Assembly (NCBI GenBank): GCA_964472525.1 | Contig: CAYYLL010000012.1 | Location: 1-64,000, forward strand | Source of the DNA: SZUA-37 sp964472525 | GTDB taxonomy: Bacteria > Pseudomonadota > Gammaproteobacteria > UBA6429 > Thiohalophilaceae | Length of the DNA stretch: 64,000 bases | Direction of reading: 5' to 3' | Shown: piece after piece, positions 61,125 through 64,000 of the stretch | How positions within the stretch are numbered: the stretch's first letter is position 1 | How the letters are laid out: each line of letters opens with the position of its first letter | Position numbers and translations under genes: made by a program | The notes under the pieces: generated by a model | The model's database searches: none | What the model saw: the letters and a program-made list of their open reading frames with translations, nothing else | Told to the model about the DNA's origin: nothing

Positions 61125-61937
61125 TCAGCGAACAATAACCGGTGTAGGGTCGGTTTTATTTTGTGGGCTATCATCCTTATTTAAAGATTCTACAGCCATG
61201 ATGGTCGCACCCGCAACCGAAACGGGCATCACTAAAAAATTTAACAATGGGATCATGGTTGCTACTGTCGCCGAGCCACCAAATCCGAGTGATAGTACTT
61301 TGTGTTCTGATAAGGTGTAGCGTATTTTAGAAAAGCTATATCCGCGATTACCTAATGGGTAGTCAATGTATTGCAGGGTTAACATCCATGCGCTAAATAA
61401 AGCCCATAGAATGGGGCTGATAATATTTACCACCGGGATAATGGATATAATTAATAAGGGAATCATCCAGACAAGGAAGTAGATTATTTTTTTAATTTCA
61501 CCTCCAATGGATTCAATAGTAATTTTAATAAGGCTGGTGCGAGGGTCAATGGGTTGCACGCCCGTTAATTTGTATTCAACCGCAGCGGCAAGGTAAGTGT
61601 TAAACGGTGCGCCAATAATATTGGCGACAATGGTAAAAGCAAAAAATATAATAATCAGTGCGACTGCTGCAAATAGCATCCATAACAGCCCAATAAACCA
61701 TTCAAATATTTGATGGATAAAATTGGGCATCCAACTCGGCATTTCGGGTGTTAACCAGTTTATCAGTGTTTCATATTGGGTAGAGAGTAAATAAATTGCA
61801 CCGGCAAATAAAACAATATTAATAAGTAGAGGGAGTACAACATATTTTTTTACTTCCGAAGAAAATATCATTGGGATCCCTTGTAAAAAATACCGGACAC
61901 CGGAAACGGGATTACTGTAACGAGGCTGACTCGACAT
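61125..61937 (-). CDS. cysZ: Sulfate transporter CysZ
   Basis: A 270-residue inner-membrane protein of the CysZ/EI24 family that takes up sulfate. It has GVRYFLQGIPMIFSSEVKKYVVLP near residue 12, hydrophobic helices, the IIGAPFNTYLAAAVE segment near residue 110 and the C-terminal FGGSATVATMIPLLNFLVMPVSVAGAT with the conserved Pro. ATG 61937 has AAGGA at a good spacing and gives the normal MSSQPRY-like start; a TTG six codons upstream is less likely. Sulfate import fits with assimilation rather than oxidation. Confidence 0.94.
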   Translation of the reverse strand: MSSQPRYSNPVSGVRYFLQGIPMIFSSEVKKYVVLPLLINIVLFAGAIYLLSTQYETLINWLTPEMPSWMPNFIHQIFEWFIGLLWMLFAAVALIIIFFAFTIVANIIGAPFNTYLAAAVEYKLTGVQPIDPRTSLIKITIESIGGEIKKIIYFLVWMIPLLIISIIPVVNIISPILWALFSAWMLTLQYIDYPLGNRGYSFSKIRYTLSEHKVLSLGFGGSATVATMIPLLNFLVMPVSVAGATIMAVESLNKDDSPQNKTDPTPVIVR

Positions 61938-61972
61938 AACTGAATTCCTTAACAATGGTTTTTAATTTCTTG

Positions 61973-63295
61973 CTATTTGCTGCAATGGTTTTGGCTATCA
62001 TAACCCCGTTTGGCAAGCAGTGCAGCACCAAATGCCGCGTGCTTATTTAAACTGTTTTGCATGGGTATCTTTAAAAGTTGATTGCGTATACTTGTCCAAG
62101 CTTTGTTAACGGTTCCACCACCGATACTAAATAATCGTTTAGCGGTTGGCGTACCCCGTTGTTGTAGTTTTTGATAACCCTCGTACTCAATGTTGCTAAT
62201 GCCTTCGAGTATGCCCTGAAAAAAAACAGCATGACTCTCGGGACGCGGCGTGAGACAGGGCGTTAGTTGTGGGTTATTGTGTGGAAAGCGTTCACCCGGT
62301 TGTAATAATGGGTAATAGTTAAGTTCTGTATTTTTAGCAGGATTAAGTTGTGCTTCCAGCTCGATCATTTGTGAGTCACTAAAATAATGCCGTAAAACGG
62401 CACCGCCAGAATTAGATGCCCCCCCCACTAGCCAATGTTTGCCAAAGGTTTGGCTATAGATACCGTCTGTACTTGAAAAAACAGGTTTGTCTGAAATAAT
62501 TTTTAAAACCAGTGTGCTACCTAATGAGGTGACGGCATCACCTACTTGATTAGCGCCCGTGGCGAGTAAGGCCGCCGTACTGTCGGTGGTGCCGCTTACA
62601 AATTGTACTTGCGTATTAAAACCAAATTGCTGAATGATTTGTTTGTCTAATTGACACAGTGGTGTGCCTGCCGGGGTAACGTGGGGCAACAGGGTCTTTT
62701 TTATTCCCAGTTCTGGCAACCAGTCTGGCCATTGTTTGTTGACAGGATCGTAACCGGTTTTTAATGCGTTATTACTGTCGGTTTGTTGAAATTGTTGTGT
62801 TAACTGGCCTGCGAGCCAATCAGATTGGTGTGCGAGATAAGCGGGTTCGGTTTGTGGGGTATGTTTTAATAACCACATTGCTTTAGCCAATCCGGATGTT
62901 GCTGAACAAGTGGGTGAATCTTCTGGTGCAAACTGTTTTATCTTTTCAACAAATTTAATAGCACGTTGGTCGTTATACATTAAGCCCGTTGAGAGGGGAT
63001 TACCTTGTTGGTTAATAAGCAACACCGTTCCCGATGTTGCATCGAGAGACACACTCACGATTTGTTTAAAATCAAACTGATTTGATAAGGCAGTTAGTAC
63101 CGATTGGAGTGTTTGCCACCAAATTTCGGGTTGTTGTTCAAAATATTGAGGTTGTGGTTGCTTGGGGGCGGGCATGGCTTGCATATTGGATGCTAAAACC
63201 TGACAGCCCTCATCAATAACAATGGCGCGGATGCCGGATGTGCCGACATCAATGCCTAAAAAAGCCGCTGAACTTGTTTGTTTTGTATTTTGCAT
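61973..63295 (-). CDS. FGGY-family carbohydrate kinase, probably ribulose- or xylulose-type
   Basis: A 440-residue sugar kinase. It has the ATP motif FLGIDVGTSGIRAIVID near residue 13, VSLDATSGTVLLIN near residue 85, QSDWLAGQL near residue 158, FVSGTTDSTAALLATGA near residue 235 and the C-terminal FSIGGGTVNKAWTSIR. The catalytic Asp is expected in GTTDST. It is shorter than typical xylulokinase and resembles D-ribulose kinase-type proteins, but the substrate is uncertain. It precedes cysZ on the same strand by about 35 bases. Confidence 0.85.
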   Translation of the reverse strand: MQNTKQTSSAAFLGIDVGTSGIRAIVIDEGCQVLASNMQAMPAPKQPQPQYFEQQPEIWWQTLQSVLTALSNQFDFKQIVSVSLDATSGTVLLINQQGNPLSTGLMYNDQRAIKFVEKIKQFAPEDSPTCSATSGLAKAMWLLKHTPQTEPAYLAHQSDWLAGQLTQQFQQTDSNNALKTGYDPVNKQWPDWLPELGIKKTLLPHVTPAGTPLCQLDKQIIQQFGFNTQVQFVSGTTDSTAALLATGANQVGDAVTSLGSTLVLKIISDKPVFSSTDGIYSQTFGKHWLVGGASNSGGAVLRHYFSDSQMIELEAQLNPAKNTELNYYPLLQPGERFPHNNPQLTPCLTPRPESHAVFFQGILEGISNIEYEGYQKLQQRGTPTAKRLFSIGGGTVNKAWTSIRNQLLKIPMQNSLNKHAAFGAALLAKRGYDSQNHCSK

Positions 63296-63342
63296 GACTA
63301 ATATCGGAGGTTAGTCATTTCATTTTCCTGTGAGCTTGTGTT

Positions 63343-63732
63343 TTAAGGAAGGTGGACCGGTGGGCTGCTTTCCCAGCCCGGTTGTTGGTGTTCGACAACG
63401 ACACTGGTATATATCCCGCCTCGGACGTTGAACTTGGCGGTGAGGCGCATAAAGCGTGGCCCACAGGCTCGTACTAAGTCATCTAAGATTTGGTTGGTGA
63501 CAGCCTCATGGAAGGCACCTTCTTCACGAAAAGCCCAAACATATAATTTTAGAGACTTAAGCTCAATACAGTGACGGTCGGGAACATACTCAATATGTAG
63601 CGTTGCAAAGTCTGGCTGGCCGGTTTTAGGGCACAGGCAGGTAAATTCGGGCACATCAATGCGAATCGTATAATCACGTTCATGCATTGGGTTTTCAAAG
63701 GTGTCTAGATTTCGAGTGGGTTGGGTTGTCAT
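63343..63732 (-). CDS. queF: NADPH-dependent 7-cyano-7-deazaguanine reductase QueF
   Basis: A 129-residue type I QueF that reduces preQ0 to preQ1 in queuosine synthesis. It has the catalytic segment EFTCLCPKTGQPDFATLHI with the active-site Cys near residue 34, CIELKSLKLYVWAFR near residue 55 and GAFHEAVTNQILDDL. The usual T-fold dimer signature is complete. It starts near the right end of the window; the ribosome site is weak. Bases 63733-64000 upstream hold nothing I can support. Confidence 0.95.
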   Translation of the reverse strand: MTTQPTRNLDTFENPMHERDYTIRIDVPEFTCLCPKTGQPDFATLHIEYVPDRHCIELKSLKLYVWAFREEGAFHEAVTNQILDDLVRACGPRFMRLTAKFNVRGGIYTSVVVEHQQPGWESSPPVHLP

Positions 63733-64000
63733 TGATAGTCGCTTTATGGTCTAGGCCGGTTTGTGGGCATTAGCGCGAAGTTTACGGTTGGTAGCGAGTA
63801 ACATCAAGTGTCAGGTTTGATTAATTTAGAGGCTAAACCAGAATTGAATGATTATTGCTCAATAAACCAAAAATCAATTACTTATAACAATATTTTCAAA
63901 TAAGTTAATCTTGGGTGTTGCCTTTTAAGCCCAAAGCAGACAATTTTTTGTGATTTATTTAAAAAATCTGCCTTGTCAATCTTGTGTCTTTGGCCAGTGA

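Overview
The window is about 64 kb of moderately AT-rich chromosome from a gammaproteobacterium. The gene orders nuoF-N plus DUF2818, rimP-nusA-infB-rbfA-truB-rpsO-pnp, and dksA near gluQ all fit that class. SoxY, SoxZ, a secreted DsrE-like protein and a protein resembling the sulfur-globule proteins of purple and colourless sulfur bacteria point to a sulfur oxidiser that stores sulfur. Complex I and acetyl-CoA synthetase indicate a respiratory metabolism. No rRNA operon, insertion sequence, prophage or CRISPR array was recognised.

Layout. 1-10353: end of nuoF, then nuoG to nuoN and a DUF2818 gene (complex I operon). 10434-13860: overlapping sensor kinase and NtrC-like regulator genes. 14072-15517: secreted DsrE-like protein facing soxYZ, separated by two terminators. 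15783-15859: initiator tRNA. 16161-18639: hybrid-length sensor kinase split by a 7-bp tandem duplication, followed by a small receiver-like protein. 19168-26802: RfaH-like antiterminator heading a glycan cluster (WecA/WbpL-like and WbpM-like proteins, then a three-enzyme set resembling mycobacterial decaprenyl-phosphoryl-arabinose synthesis, and an epimerase-like protein). 27150-35799: translation and RNA-processing operon. 35946-36503: lipoprotein.

36517-50710 is the most unusual part. A sigma54 activator is divergent from thirteen successive forward genes. A close match to a sigma54 promoter and a perfect 14-bp palindrome lie in the gap. The thirteen genes encode an SCP2-like protein, an RND adaptor and pump (the pump with a long lysine-rich tail), two secreted proline/aromatic-rich proteins, the sulfur-globule-like protein, a LolA-like secreted protein, an orphan ParA-type ATPase, and five membrane-anchored proteins, one of them carrying DUF302. 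I propose that this is one functional locus for building or handling periplasmic sulfur globules. That is inference from gene order and composition, not a known assignment.

50807-53336: molybdate ABC transporter. 53333-55717 (reverse): acetyl-CoA synthetase and a small c-type cytochrome. 55887-63732: mostly reverse-strand housekeeping genes (PilZ, gluQ, dksA with a histone-H1-like tail, cysZ, a sugar kinase, queF), plus forward DUF3579, HAD phosphatase and aminotransferase genes. A 31-bp-arm REP-like inverted repeat sits between the aminotransferase and cysZ. Bases 63733-64000 hold no gene that I can support.
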